From: Comamonadaceae bacterium | GTDB lineage: Bacteria; Pseudomonadota; Gammaproteobacteria; Burkholderiales; Burkholderiaceae_C | Length of the DNA stretch: 64,000 bases | Direction of reading: 5' to 3' | NCBI GenBank assembly: GCA_947476465.1 | Contig: CANJQN010000018.1 | Location: 20,482-84,481, forward strand | Shown: in pieces, positions 63,835-64,000 of the stretch | Position numbering within the stretch: the stretch's first letter is position 1 | Layout: every line of letters starts with the position of its first letter | Translations under genes and position numbers: made by a program | The notes under the pieces: generated by a model | The model's database searches: none | Told to the model about the DNA's origin: nothing | The model's input: the letters and a program-made list of their open reading frames with translations, nothing else

Positions 63835-63876
63835 ATGGTCAAGATCGACTACCACTACTGTCCGGTTAAAAGTTGA
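63835..63876 (+). pseudogene. 5' end of a gene interrupted by an insertion sequence
   Basis: AAGGGAG five bases before ATG 63835 marks a real translation start (MVKIDYHYC). The frame enters the IS end at about 63858 and stops at 63876 after 13 codons. It lies 41 bp behind the glucan synthase and may have been its operon partner. Too short to identify. Confidence 0.55.
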
Positions 63877-64000
63877 ACAAATTCAACTGGTTAGCTACGC
63901 TGGGCATTTCGAGGTCTGTGGCGTCGGCCTGCAAGGCGCATGAAAGCTGGGTTTTCTCGAAAACCGAGACCGACAGAATCTGTAGACAGGTGTAGAGCGA
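63858..64000 (-). mobile_element. Insertion sequence end (IS4-like), continues beyond the window
   Basis: The terminus ctgtccggttaaaagttgaac lies directly beside the 3' end of a transposase gene, and GC content drops at this point. It sits inside the small gene starting at 63835. The other end and any target-site duplication are outside the window, so the precise boundary (about 63855-63866) is an estimate. Confidence 0.65.
63866..64000 (-). CDS. IS4-family transposase, C-terminal end
   Basis: The minus strand is open from the window edge to TAA (63866-63868), 44 residues. The peptide has LYTCLQILSVSVFEKTQL and ends NQLNLFNF. This matches the C-terminal signature of IS4-family transposases (LYTILQ-x-LSV-x-x-FEK ... 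NQL-x-LF-x-F). The DDE core and start lie outside the window. Confidence 0.75.
   Translation of the reverse strand, partial: SLYTCLQILSVSVFEKTQLSCALQADATDLEMPSVANQLNLFNF

Overview
The window looks like a chromosomal segment of a GC-rich betaproteobacterium, most likely Burkholderiales and probably Comamonadaceae. The grounds are high G+C, beta-type protein sequences (LexA, the FimV-like protein, DUF3820, the DUF3348/DUF802/OmpA/DUF2894 operon) and CTG-N10-CAG LexA boxes. I recognised no rRNA, tRNA, CRISPR array or prophage. All family assignments come from reading motifs by eye; no database search was run.

Layout. 0-6 kb: the adk 3' end, an asparaginase, lexA with two tandem SOS boxes, a DUF1993 protein, a 2-hydroxyacid dehydrogenase and a FimV-like envelope protein. 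6-15.4 kb: a 3-hydroxyacyl-CoA dehydrogenase/enoyl-CoA hydratase pair, a Crp/Fnr regulator, a glutathione transferase, a coiled-coil membrane protein, a hybrid histidine kinase and a BNR-repeat lipoprotein. 15.4-18.6 kb: a decay zone where a frameshifted AAA/TPR ATPase remnant meets a truncated-haemoglobin remnant at a deletion-like junction, then an MFS transporter and a small ORF. 18.7-29.3 kb: a long minus-strand operon-like run (M24 hydrolase, PotBCDA-type ABC importer, amidohydrolase, DUF1028 protein, CobW GTPase, P-type ATPase), which reads as an uptake and hydrolysis cassette with a metal-homeostasis tail.

29.4-39.5 kb: NYN nuclease, PsuG, then acyl-CoA metabolism genes (three crotonase-fold proteins, one with an unusual C-terminal region, an acyl-CoA synthetase and a 3-hydroxyisobutyrate-dehydrogenase-type enzyme), with a HipB/HipA-type module between them. 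39.5-50.2 kb: lipoproteins, a second GST, a MacB/FtsX-type efflux operon (ATPase, permease, adaptor) split by a HepT/MntA (HEPN/MNT) toxin-antitoxin pair, an FG-GAP lipoprotein, an NlpC/P60 lipoprotein and a PPK2 kinase.

50.3-54.2 kb: a tightly overlapping four-gene operon (DUF3348, DUF802, OmpA/MotB-like, DUF2894). Its middle two proteins have the architecture of a MotA/MotB or ZorA/ZorB ion-driven motor. This is the best candidate here for an undescribed system. 54.2-64 kb: an Old Yellow Enzyme, a complete 2781-residue cyclic beta-1,2-glucan synthase (GT84 + GH94), and at the right edge the end of an IS4-type element interrupting a small gene.
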